Counted from the stretch's first letter, positions 42,237 through 49,471 are shown. The stretch: DNA of 49,652 nucleotides from Phycisphaerae bacterium (GCA_030426385.1 JAUHYI010000032.1:1-49652); one strand, 5' to 3'. The notes: generated from the letters alone by a model not told the origin. Program-made: numbers and translations.

Positions 42237-42350
42237 TAGTGGGCTAGTTTGAAAAAACGACGAGCCGCGACCGTCAGGAAGCGGGTTTCCGGATGGCAGG
42301 CCTGCTCCCTGACGGTCACGGCTCGTCAGAAAATTCAGACTAGCCCACTA
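42237..42350. repeat. 114-bp palindromic element (CGAGCCGCGACC type), copy 2
   Basis: Same length and structure as the copy at 28319-28432. The ends here are complete: TAGTGGGCTAGTTTGAA and its inverted partner TTCAGACTAGCCCACTA, with TA at both boundaries. It sits just upstream of the rplU promoter, between rplU and the gene at 42411. Confidence 0.88.
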
Positions 42351-42410
42351 CCGATTGTGGGTATGCGGGGCTAAGTGGGGCGGCAGTGGGGGTGGGGGAT
42401 GTAGGTGGGG

Positions 42411-42761
42411 CTATTTCCAGCGGGTGGAGGGTTCGATCTGGCGTTCCCACGGGGTATCGGGGTCGCGGGCAAAGCCGCGGTCGGCCTGTTGGATGCAGTC
42501 CCAGCAGATGACCGCATGGGGATTGGCGTTTTCCGGCGGGTCGGGGTGCCGCCAGGATTTTTCACCGGCTTCGTAGGCCCGCTTGCACATGACGCATTCA
42601 AAATTTTCAGCAGCCTCGCCCGCACCCTCGACGGCCATGGCCAATGCCTGCAACGACAGCACCGACCCGCGATGGCCCTCAATCATGGGAATCTGTTCGT
42701 CCCAGTCGATGCCGGTGAAATCACAGGCGATCACAATGCCATCAGGTGTCGTGCGTTGCAT
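42411..42761 (-). CDS. Small Cys4 protein of unknown function
   Basis: A 116-aa acidic protein, not recognised. Two CxxC pairs (CVMC at about 56-59 and CWDC about 25 residues later, with HP and PHAV between) suggest a zinc-ribbon-like fold. The N-terminus IVIACDFTGIDWDEQIPMI and the middle LSLQALAMAVEGAGEAAE are helical in character. It has no signal peptide. The TAG stop is directly followed by CCCC and further C-runs. It lies 187 bp downstream of hisI, from which it is separated by an inverted-repeat element. Confidence 0.7.
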   Translation of the reverse strand: MQRTTPDGIVIACDFTGIDWDEQIPMIEGHRGSVLSLQALAMAVEGAGEAAENFECVMCKRAYEAGEKSWRHPDPPENANPHAVICWDCIQQADRGFARDPDTPWERQIEPSTRWK

Positions 42762-42784
42762 AGATTTAGATAGTTAAGAGAGGT

Positions 42785-42938
42785 GTCCACAGATTTTCAC
42801 AGATTGACACAGATTTTTAAGACAGAAAAGCAGGTAAGCAAAGAAAATTAAGTATCCGATCGCGGGTCCCTGATTTTTATGTTTTGCTAACTTTCCTGTT
42901 TTTCCCAAATCTGTGTTCATCTGTGTAAATCTGTGGAC
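42785..42938. repeat. Inverted-repeat element (GTCCACAGAT type), copy 1
   Basis: A 154-bp element. It starts GTCCACAGATTTTCACAG with a repeated ACACAGATT and ends with the reverse complement (ATCTGTGTTCATCTGTGTAA ... CTGTGGAC). The ends extend into AAGACAG/CTTTCCTG-like arms. Copies of the same family lie at 44082-44229 and 46608-46843. Confidence 0.85.
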
Positions 42939-42948
42939 AAAAACAGTT

Positions 42949-43455
42949 TTACAGTTTGGTGGGATTAGGTGCGTCGCCGTAGACTTCTTTGGGGTCGAAG
43001 GCTTTTTCGCCCTCGGTGAAGGTGAGTTGGATTTGGCCGTCGGCATTGGCAGCACTGGTGGCATCTTCGCCGGTGGGGATGGCCCGGTAGAAACAGGATC
43101 GGTAGCCGACGTGACAACTGGCTCCGCCGCCCTTGACATCGGTGGCCACTTCGACGCGCATCCAGACGCAGTCCTGGTCATCGTCGACGAGGAGCTGTTT
43201 GACCTTCTGGACGAGGCCACTGGTTTCACCTTTGCGCCAGAGTTTTTGGCGTGATCGGGAATAGTAGTGAGCTTCGCCGGTTTCGATGGTGCGACGCAAG
43301 GCTTCGTCGTTCATATAGCCATGCATGAGCAATTCGCCGGAGGTATAGTCGGTGGTGACCGCAGGGATGAGGCCGTTGGCATCAAATTTAGGGGCCAGGT
43401 CGTTGGATTCCTCAACCTGTTCGACGGATTGGCGTGGTGCGAATTGAATGGTCAT
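42949..43455 (-). CDS. hisI: Phosphoribosyl-AMP cyclohydrolase HisI
   Basis: A 168-aa zinc enzyme opening the purine ring of phosphoribosyl-AMP in histidine synthesis. [21 protein letters not shown] is the family signature. The metal-binding cysteines are in [12 protein letters not shown] and [17 protein letters not shown]-terminal tail of about 35 residues replaces the fused HisE domain found in some bacteria. The gene stands alone without other his genes. Confidence 0.95.
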   Translation of the reverse strand: MTIQFAPRQSVEQVEESNDLAPKFDANGLIPAVTTDYTSGELLMHGYMNDEALRRTIETGEAHYYSRSRQKLWRKGETSGLVQKVKQLLVDDDQDCVWMRVEVATDVKGGGASCHVGYRSCFYRAIPTGEDATSAANADGQIQLTFTEGEKAFDPKEVYGDAPNPTKL

Positions 43456-43472
43456 GGCGTTGCTCGGGGTTC

Positions 43473-43641
43473 GGGTTCGGGGTTCGTGAGTCAGGGTTCG
43501 GGATTCGCGGGGGTAATCATGGGGGCTAATTGTAGGGGAGCCGCAAGCGGCTGGGTATATCTTAGCCTCAAGATGAGTTAGCGGGGCAATATCGCGGGGG
43601 TGAACCGCGGGAGGAACGCTGGGGGAATGTGGGGGGGAAGT
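43473..43641. repeat. Simple repeats and G-tracts upstream of the FmdB-like gene
   Basis: Tandem GGGTTCG/GGGGTTCG units at about 43467-43510, then GGGGGTAATCATGGGGG, the small hairpin AGCCGCAAGCGGCT near 43541, and G-runs GCGGGGGTG, GGGGGAATGTGGGGGGG near 43607-43638. They are on the sense strand of the gene at 43701. Confidence 0.55.
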
Positions 43642-43700
43642 ATTATCGCGGGTTGGCCGATATAATCAACCGAAGTGGGGCGGTATTAGGAAAAATTGCT

Positions 43701-44024
43701 ATGCCGATTTATGTGTATGAAGTGATATTGCCTGAGGAGCCTGACGAGGACGGTGAAATGCCCGAGCCGCAGGTTTTTGAGGTGATGCAATCGATGAGCG
43801 ATGAGCCGTTGACGAAACATCCGACGTCGGGTTTGCCGGTGCGTCGGGTGATCACAGCACCGTCGATTATGGGGCAATATTCGGATCACAAGATGTCACA
43901 GTCGGTCAAGGATGACAAAAAGCTGGACCAACTGGGGCTGACGAAATATGTGAAAGCAGGCGGTGGGTATTACGAGAAGCGCTCGGGGGCGGGGCCTGAT
44001 GTGATTTCGGGGAACGATGTGTAG
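43701..44024 (+). CDS. FmdB-like small protein lacking zinc cysteines
   Basis: A 107-aa protein. MPIYVYEVILPE, then VFEVMQSMSDEPLTKHPTSG and LPVRRVITAP, follow the pattern of FmdB-type zinc-ribbon regulators (MPIYEYxC..C...FE...). Here the two CxxC pairs are missing: no cysteine occurs in the protein, and an acidic loop (EEPDEDGEMPEP) takes the place of the first knuckle. The C-terminal half (MGQYSDHKMSQSVKDD...) is charged. Start supported by AGGAAAA eight bases upstream. The role is unknown. Confidence 0.7.
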   Translation: MPIYVYEVILPEEPDEDGEMPEPQVFEVMQSMSDEPLTKHPTSGLPVRRVITAPSIMGQYSDHKMSQSVKDDKKLDQLGLTKYVKAGGGYYEKRSGAGPDVISGNDV

Positions 44025-44081
44025 GGGAGCGTGCGTCGTGAGTCGGGGGGTAACCACAGAGGTACAGAGGCAGGCCTTTTT

Positions 44082-44229
44082 GTCCACAGATTTTCACAGA
44101 TAAACACAGATTAGGGGAAATCAGGAAAACAAAAATTTAGAAATCAGGGCACCACGCTGAGATACTAAATTTCCTGACTTAAGTTTTGTCTGTCTTAAAA
44201 TCGGTGTCAATCTGTGAAAATCTGTGGAC
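44082..44229. repeat. Inverted-repeat element (GTCCACAGAT type), copy 2
   Basis: A 148-bp element starting GTCCACAGATTTTCACAGAT and ending with the exact reverse complement ATCTGTGAAAATCTGTGGAC. Inner arms AATCAGGAAAAC and CTTAAGTTTTGTCTGTC are partly complementary. Just before it stands ACCACAGAGGTACAGAGGC, a companion sequence also seen in altered form at about 46551. Confidence 0.85.
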
Positions 44230-44297
44230 AACATGGATCATGTTTTCGCGTGGTGTGGCGGGGGTGCGTGGGAATGGTGGGGGGGTACAATGGGTGG

Positions 44298-45326
44298 ATG
44301 GCACAATTCATAACATTGATTGGTGACGGCTCGATGGCGACGGTGTTGGCGTTGCTGTTGGAAGGCCAAGGGGCTCAGGTGACGATCTGGGGTGGTCGTC
44401 AGGAGCATGTGGATCGCTTGATCCAGACACGGGAAAACAAGCGTTATTTGCCGGGTTATCACATTCCCGAATCGATTCGCTTGACGGCTGATCCGAAGGC
44501 TGCGCTGCAGAATGCGGACCTGATTGTGTCTGCGATTCCGACGCAATTCATGCGTGCGGTATGGACACGATTGGCCCCGAACATGCCAGCCGGTGTGCCA
44601 GCGGTGTCGGTGGCCAAGGGGATTGAAAACGACACGTTGCTTCGACCGACGCAGATCATGGCCGAGGTTTTGAGCCAGTCACGAGACGATCCGGATAAAC
44701 CAGCTCGGCCGTTGGCGACATTGTCTGGGCCGTCGGTCGCGCATGAGTTGGCGCGATGTCTGCCCGCGACGGTGGCGGCGGCCAGTGATGATGAGGGTTT
44801 TGCCAAGCAATTGCAGGAAACGTTTACGACGCACTGGTTCCGGGTGTATACGAATCCGGATCTGCTGGGTGTGGAGCTAGCCGGTGCTACGAAAAACGTG
44901 ATCGCGCTGGCGGCGGGGATTCTCGATGGATTGCAGGCAGGCAATAATGCGAAAAGCGCGCTGCTGTCCCGCGGTTTGGCAGAAATCACCCGACTGGGCA
45001 CCGCGATGGGCGCCAAGTCGGAGACGTTTTTCGGATTGACCGGGGTGGGCGACCTGGCCACGACATGTTTTTCCCCGACGGGTCGCAACCGGACGGCCGG
45101 CGAACTCTTGGGCAAGGGCAAAAAACTCGAAGCCGTGTTGGAAGAAATTCCGGGCATTGTCGAGGGTGTGCCGACGACGCGATCGGTGGTGCAATTGGCC
45201 GCGAAATATCGGGTGTCCATGCCGATCACCGAGCAGGTCCACCGCGTGTTATTTGATGGATTGGATCCGATCGAGGCAATCAGCAATCTGATGAGCCGTG
45301 AGCCGAAGGCCGAACGCGTGGGATAG
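44298..45326 (+). CDS. gpsA: Glycerol-3-phosphate dehydrogenase [NAD(P)+]
   Basis: A 342-aa enzyme that makes sn-glycerol 3-phosphate from dihydroxyacetone phosphate for phospholipids. The N-terminal nucleotide motif is LIGDGSMATVLALLL, in place of the more usual GxGxWGT. SVAKGIEND, LSGPSVAHELARCLP, the catalytic Lys in GATKNVIALAAGI and FGLTGVGDLATTCFSPTGRNR are all typical. The ATG at 44298 starts the conserved domain; the upstream open frame crosses a repeat and a G-tract. The G-tract on the sense strand ends about 10 bp before the start. Confidence 0.95.
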   Translation: MAQFITLIGDGSMATVLALLLEGQGAQVTIWGGRQEHVDRLIQTRENKRYLPGYHIPESIRLTADPKAALQNADLIVSAIPTQFMRAVWTRLAPNMPAGVPAVSVAKGIENDTLLRPTQIMAEVLSQSRDDPDKPARPLATLSGPSVAHELARCLPATVAAASDDEGFAKQLQETFTTHWFRVYTNPDLLGVELAGATKNVIALAAGILDGLQAGNNAKSALLSRGLAEITRLGTAMGAKSETFFGLTGVGDLATTCFSPTGRNRTAGELLGKGKKLEAVLEEIPGIVEGVPTTRSVVQLAAKYRVSMPITEQVHRVLFDGLDPIEAISNLMSREPKAERVG

Positions 45327-45571
45327 GAAGACGGCACATGGGCTGTTTTAAGGCTGTGAGGGGGGAATTGGCGGGAAAAGTATATTTAGAAAAATGTTTA
45401 TTAGCGCACTGTTTCAAATAGGTGAAACAGTCGATATTTACGCTGTGCCGACAGCGAAATACGCCGAGTTATCGGATGTTGCTCAGATTTGGTGCCGCGT
45501 TCGCGCCAAGGTGTCGGGATTTGTACCGGGCAGGATTTGCGTCGGGTGCAGATTTTTGATGGAGCGAGAAA

Positions 45572-46465
45572 TTGAAGCTGGTAAACAAAGCCAACGGGTT
45601 GGATTACATTGATAACCTGCGTCTGACCTGGAAAGAAGAGCAGGAGCTGGTGCGGTCGGTGGAAGTGGGGGATTCGCGTGAAGATAAGAGTGAGGGTCGC
45701 GAACGTCGGCGAAGTCGGCGGCGGCTATATGTGACGCGGTCGGGCCTATTGGTTGAATGGGATTCAGATCACCAGCAGGAAAAATTGTTCCGGGTGATTC
45801 CGCGAAATATCAGTGAAGGGGGGATCGCGGTATTGACCGGGGCCTTTGCGTATGTGGATACCAAGGTTCGGCTGACGTTTATTCTGGATGGTTCCGAGAC
45901 ATTGCAAGTTACCGGCGTGGTCCGTCGGTGTCGTCACGTGCGTGGCAAGATCCATGACGTGGGTATCGAGTTTGATACGCCGTTGAAATCCGGGGCACTG
46001 TTCGACGAGGAAGTGGATCTCGATAAGCTCGAAAGCAACGAAGGCGTTGTGGATTCGGACGAGATGAAAGTGTTTACAGGTAGCGTGCTATACCTGGAAA
46101 ATGATCCATTGCAACAGCGGATGGTGTGCTATCTGGTCGATCGATTGGGCTTGGAAGTGTCGACGGTCGATAGCTGTCGAGCCGCGGTGTTGGCAATGGC
46201 GAACAGCTCGTTCACGTTGTTGATGGCCGATGTGCAGAGCGCGGATGGTCCAGAGGTTTCGTTTGTGAAAGCGTTGCGGGGCCGAGGTTTTGCCAAGCCG
46301 TTCGTGGCCGTGTCATCGGAAGGCGATTCCGCTTTGGAAGCAGCCTGCGCGGAAGCGGGTTTCACGGGGGTCCTGGTCAAGCCGTTGACGCTGGATAAAT
46401 TGCGGACCAACCTGAGCAAATGGTTGGGCCAGCCGTTGCCTGATGCGGGCGATGCGAAGAAATAG
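45572..46465 (+). CDS. PilZ domain - response regulator receiver protein
   Basis: A 297-aa two-domain protein. PilZ, which binds cyclic di-GMP, is at about 45-150, with the arginine motif in ERRRSRRRLYV and NISEGGIAV as the D/NxSxxG motif. The receiver domain at about 168-290 has the acidic pair in LYLENDPLQQ, the phospho-acceptor Asp in LMADVQSADG, the Ser in VAVSSEGD and the Lys in VLVKPLTLDK. It has no output domain besides PilZ. The start is TTG with GGAG seven bases upstream. The partner kinase and target are unknown; the gene stands alone. Confidence 0.85.
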   Translation: MKLVNKANGLDYIDNLRLTWKEEQELVRSVEVGDSREDKSEGRERRRSRRRLYVTRSGLLVEWDSDHQQEKLFRVIPRNISEGGIAVLTGAFAYVDTKVRLTFILDGSETLQVTGVVRRCRHVRGKIHDVGIEFDTPLKSGALFDEEVDLDKLESNEGVVDSDEMKVFTGSVLYLENDPLQQRMVCYLVDRLGLEVSTVDSCRAAVLAMANSSFTLLMADVQSADGPEVSFVKALRGRGFAKPFVAVSSEGDSALEAACAEAGFTGVLVKPLTLDKLRTNLSKWLGQPLPDAGDAKK

Positions 46466-46472
46466 AATTTTC

Positions 46473-46535
46473 GTGAGTCGTGAGTCGTGAGTCGTGAGTC
46501 GTGAGTCGTGAGTCGTGAGTCGTGAGTCGTGAGTC
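46473..46535. repeat. Nine tandem copies of GTGAGTC
   Basis: 63 bases made of nine exact 7-bp units, starting seven bases after the stop codon of the PilZ-receiver gene. Single units occur at about 43480 and 44036. Copy number is likely variable through slippage. Confidence 0.95.
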
Positions 46536-46607
46536 GGGCGTGGGGGATTAAGCACAGAGGGTGCGGAGGCACGGAGGCGCAGAGTGAGATAAAAGGCTAG
46601 TTTTTTT

Positions 46608-46843
46608 GTCCACAGATTTGATGAGATGGCTACAGATTGGGGTAAAGCAGAAAACAGGGAACCAAGGCTATCATCAAGTCCTAATTTTTTGTTTTCATGT
46701 TCTAATATTGCTCTCACTCAATTCTCGTGCGTTTTGAAAAACGAAGCACCGTGACTTGTCGCGTTTTCTGCCTGCCCCGTCGTCGCATGGCTTGCCAACC
46801 ACGCATGTGATTTAAACAGGATCGGTATAATAAATCTGTGGAC
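46608..46843. repeat. Inverted-repeat element (GTCCACAGAT type), diverged copy 3
   Basis: Ends GTCCACAGATTTG and AAATCTGTGGAC are kept, but the 236-bp interior is largely unlike the other two copies and not clearly palindromic. It is preceded by AAGCACAGAGGGTGCGGAGG, the companion sequence also seen before copy 2. Together with the 7-mer repeat it fills the region between the PilZ-receiver gene and the small membrane protein gene. Confidence 0.65.
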
Positions 46844-46899
46844 GGCATTGTTTGTGTCTGGGGTTGTGCGGTATTTTTAATTGCGGTATTAGGTGTGCT

Positions 46900-47337
46900 T
46901 TGAAGTATCGTTGGAGAACTATTGCGTTACTTGCCAGCGTTGTAGCGACGGTGTGTGTCGTTTGGTGTGCCGTAATTATTAATCCCTTGGGACTGCTTCC
47001 GAATTACGGATTTTCATACGGGTACTACCGCAACCATAACATTGTGCGACAAGAGGTAGCACGAATGCCAGGCGTTCGCATCGTAGAAGACCGACTTCAC
47101 CGAGATATTTCCCTAGAGGATTCGTCATTACATATCGAACTTGATGGTCGAGCCATTGAGCTTTTTTTTTACTGGGTTGGTTTGCCGGATGATGCGGACC
47201 CGCGGGATTTGGTGCGTGGCCTACGCCAGCAGATCGTGGACCACATCGAGCAGGACTCACCTAGTCAATGGCAGCAATTGTTCGACAACGGTCGCATTAT
47301 GGCCATCACTTTTACAAAAGACGCCTCGTCGCCCTGA
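46900..47337 (+). CDS. Small membrane protein of unknown function
   Basis: A 145-aa protein, not recognised. MKYRWR is followed by one hydrophobic segment (TIALLASVVATVCVVWCAVII), then a soluble part with VRQEVARMPGVRIVEDRLHRD and WVGLPDDADPRDLVRGLRQQI. The latter suggests an alpha/beta domain outside the membrane. The TTG at 46900 with AGG eight bases upstream is the best start; the frame is open to 46852. Compared with neighbours it has more mixed codon use (CGA, ATT, AGA). Confidence 0.6.
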   Translation: MKYRWRTIALLASVVATVCVVWCAVIINPLGLLPNYGFSYGYYRNHNIVRQEVARMPGVRIVEDRLHRDISLEDSSLHIELDGRAIELFFYWVGLPDDADPRDLVRGLRQQIVDHIEQDSPSQWQQLFDNGRIMAITFTKDASSP

Positions 47338-47361
47338 GTGATGGTATAACCGCGCCAAGAG

Positions 47362-47400
47362 CAGAGGGGGTGGTGGGGGGGGATTGACGGTGGTGGGGGC
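47362..47400. repeat. G-tract at the 5' end of the PEP-CTERM gene
   Basis: GAGGGGGTGGTGGGGGGGGATTGACGG-like sequence: runs of five, eight and five G on the sense strand overlap the first possible start codon of the following gene. Confidence 0.6.
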
Positions 47401-48418
47401 ATCGGTTTTAATAGGGCGTTCGCAAGGAGGCGGCGCGTTGATCAGGCGAGGTACGAAAACCCAGCAAATTTCAGGGCGAGTCGGCGAGACAGACGCAGCA
47501 GTGTTAGCTGGTGTCGCGTTTTTGTGGTGCGCGGCGAAAAGGTTGTCAGTTTTCGTTGTGGTCGGCACCACCTTGCTTGTGGTTGGTGTGATGAGCATGC
47601 CAAATGCGAATGGTGCGACGACGTTGCACGGCCTTTGGCGATTCGGTGAAGAGGATGGCTCGAGCGCGATCGATGGAGCGATGGCTGCTGATCCCACGCT
47701 CGAGTTGATCAATGACATACATCTGGATCGCACGGGTAGCCCGACCTATACCACCAACACCGCACCGGGTAGCGCGTTTGCGATCAACCTGGGTTTGAAC
47801 GACCAATACCAATCGACGAGCGTGGCGACGACGGTGACCAACAATGTGGTGATCGAAGCGTGGTTCTATTACGTCGGGGGTGTGACGTTTCCAATTGCGT
47901 CGAACGGCAATTCAGGCGTGAACGGTTACGCGGTGGGCGTGTTCGATGGCAAGTGGGCAGGTTTGTATGGCGGGGTGGGTTGGTTGCCCTCGGATGTGTC
48001 GGTGATTGCCAACACGTGGACGCATTTAGCCTTGGTGCGCGACGGCGGCGAAGCGCGGTTTTTTGTGAATGGTGCTGAGGCCAACATCGTGTTGGATTTG
48101 AACCCCGGCTCAGCCACAGTGTCATCCCTGGAAGCGTTGCCCGCGGCGCCCAGTGGTGAAACATTGGTCGGGCAGGCGGGCACAATGTTGGGATTGGTCG
48201 ATACGGTGCGCATCTACACGTTCGACAATTCAGGCAGCGGAAGTGGCGGGGGCGGCGGCGGTGGGGGTAGTGGTGGTGGTGGTGGGGGGGGTGGGTTTAA
48301 TGAGGATGATTTGTTTTTTGATGATGATGTGCCTGAGCCTGCGACGGGCATGATGATTTTGTTCGGCGCGATGACTATGACTGCGGGGTTACGTGGTCGA
48401 CGATGTCGCGCACAGTGA
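47384..48418 (+). CDS. Exported LamG-like protein with PEP-CTERM anchor
   Basis: A frame of 344 codons. A hydrophobic segment near 54-70 (LSVFVVVGTTLLVVGVM, then NANGATT) is the likely signal peptide, so the true start may be a TTG near 47543. The domain at about 80-270 (LHGLWRFGEEDG, VVIEAWFYYVGG, NTWTHLALVRDGGEARFFVNG, GLVDTVRIYTFD) is a concanavalin/LamG-type jelly roll. A Gly hinge of about 18 residues over a G-tract follows, then the acidic NEDDLFFDDD and the C-terminal VPEPATGM-MILFGAMTMTAG-LRGRRCR. That tail is a PEP-CTERM signal for exosortase processing. No exosortase gene is in the window. Confidence 0.85.
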   Translation: MTVVGASVLIGRSQGGGALIRRGTKTQQISGRVGETDAAVLAGVAFLWCAAKRLSVFVVVGTTLLVVGVMSMPNANGATTLHGLWRFGEEDGSSAIDGAMAADPTLELINDIHLDRTGSPTYTTNTAPGSAFAINLGLNDQYQSTSVATTVTNNVVIEAWFYYVGGVTFPIASNGNSGVNGYAVGVFDGKWAGLYGGVGWLPSDVSVIANTWTHLALVRDGGEARFFVNGAEANIVLDLNPGSATVSSLEALPAAPSGETLVGQAGTMLGLVDTVRIYTFDNSGSGSGGGGGGGGSGGGGGGGGFNEDDLFFDDDVPEPATGMMILFGAMTMTAGLRGRRCRAQ

Positions 48419-48425
48419 AACGCAA

Positions 48426-48497
48426 TACGAATTGCAATCAATACTCGCGCATAGATTCGTTCTAGCCCCCGATGAATGCCGGGGGTTTGTTTAAGTG
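48426..48497 (+). repeat. Truncated TAGCTCCCGG-type element; possible terminator
   Basis: The left end TA-CGAATTGCAATCAATACTCGCGCATAG matches the 110-bp elements at 37590 and 48866, as does the hairpin CCCCCGAT-GAAT-GCCGGGGG at 48466-48485. The right end is lost. The hairpin is followed by TTTGTTT on the plus strand, just after the PEP-CTERM gene, so it may act as that gene's terminator. Confidence 0.65.
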
Positions 48498-48727
48498 AAT
48501 TTTTTAAGAACGCCCAAATTTTCAGCGGAAATAACGAGAAAAATGAAAAGTGGAAGCGCTAAGTCGCAAGCGGCGGTAGGCTGCATTTATTGATCGAGCG
48601 GAGAGTGTGGTGTGCGAGCGTGCGTGCTATGTGTGAGCGGAAAGCATGAGGAGGATGTGGGGTGGGGGTGGGTGAGGTGGGGGGGGAGAGCGTTTTGCAT
48701 AATTTCTGGCCTAGACCCCAACCAATC
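48498..48727. other. Intergenic region with G-tract
   Basis: No gene seen. It contains GCGCTAAGTCGCAAGCGGCGG at about 48558, a relative of the sequence at 28752, and a G-tract cluster at about 48656-48689 (GTGGGGTGGGGGTGGGTGAGG, then seven G), with at least four close G-runs. Confidence 0.5.
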
Positions 48728-48821
48728 CAATCGTAGTGTTTGATGTTTAGTGGATGACGCGTCAGCGTCCCGTTTTGTAGGCGGAAAACTCCTTGTTTCG
48801 TAGACGCAAACGCTACGATTG
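48728..48821. repeat. 94-bp inverted-repeat element (CAATCGTAG type)
   Basis: Starts CAATCGTAGTGTTTGATG and ends CGCAAACGCTACGATTG; the outer 15 or so bases are inverted repeats with one mismatch. The interior has GACGCGTCAGCGTC. Only one copy was noticed in the window. Confidence 0.55.
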
Positions 48822-48865
48822 AAATGGGGATGCAATAAAAATATTCACGCTGGGCTGGTCACTTA

Positions 48866-48975
48866 TACGGATTACGATAAATACTCACGTGTAGATTTTT
48901 ATTAGCTCCCGGTGAATACCGGGAGTTTGTGTGAAGGGAAAATTGAGGCCGCGCGAGTTTTTAATGGGATGGGTA
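48866..48975. repeat. 110-bp TA-flanked miniature element, copy 2
   Basis: Nearly identical in sequence and length to 37590-37699. It is flanked by GGTCACT-TA on the left and TA-TTAAGTGACC on the right. Removing the element and one TA would leave a near-perfect palindrome centred on TTAA, so it seems to have inserted at TA inside a pre-existing palindrome. Confidence 0.85.
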
Positions 48976-49024
48976 TTAAGTGACCGTCCGGATTGCGATA
49001 CGGTCACTAATTCTGAAAAACGTT

Positions 49025-49471
49025 CTAATGATCGCGGTAGCCGAGGACGACTAAGAGGCAGGCATCGCCTGGGATGACGTTGATGCCTGCGGCGGTGGCG
49101 CGTTGGACAGCGGGGTCATCGGGGCCGACGACCGCACCGGGTTGCATCCAGATGTTTTTGATGCCAAGTGCGATGGCCTGCTCGACGATTTTCTCGGTGA
49201 CCGCAGGCGGAGTGATGATCGAAATGCCGTGGACCGGTTCAGGCAATGACGCCAGATCAGCGATGGCGGGCACGCCTTCAATCGATTGGCCATCGGCGGC
49301 GCTGCGTGGATTGATCGGATAGGCCAAGCGTTGATGTTGTTGATAGCAGCGCAGGATTTTATTGCCATATTTGTTGCGGTCGGTTGATGCTCCGACGACT
49401 GCGAAAGGCGAGCCGTTTAAAAACATGTGGATGCGCGGATCGGATGATGTGAATGGCGTGGGTTGTGTCAT
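49025..49471 (-). CDS. CoA-binding domain protein (YccU-like)
   Basis: A 148-aa Rossmann-like protein of the succinyl-CoA-synthetase-alpha CoA-binding type. FAVVGASTDRNKYGNKILRCY is the nucleotide or CoA binding start, YPINPRSAADGQSIEGVPAI follows, and IKNIWMQPGAVVGPDDPAV resembles the conserved MQxGA signature. The frame is open to 49531 through codons for His, Thr and Gln over GTGATG repeats. The ATG at 49471 (MTQPTPF) is closer to the usual length of about 140 aa. The precise function of the family is not established. Confidence 0.85.
   Translation of the reverse strand: MTQPTPFTSSDPRIHMFLNGSPFAVVGASTDRNKYGNKILRCYQQHQRLAYPINPRSAADGQSIEGVPAIADLASLPEPVHGISIITPPAVTEKIVEQAIALGIKNIWMQPGAVVGPDDPAVQRATAAGINVIPGDACLLVVLGYRDH

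Noticed and set aside
45394..45612. 72-codon frame before the PilZ-receiver gene
   Set aside because: It overlaps that gene's start in another frame, has no recognisable domain and no ribosome-binding site.
46473..46535. Possible CRISPR-like array
   Set aside because: The repeat is an uninterrupted 7-mer with no spacers, and no cas genes are present.
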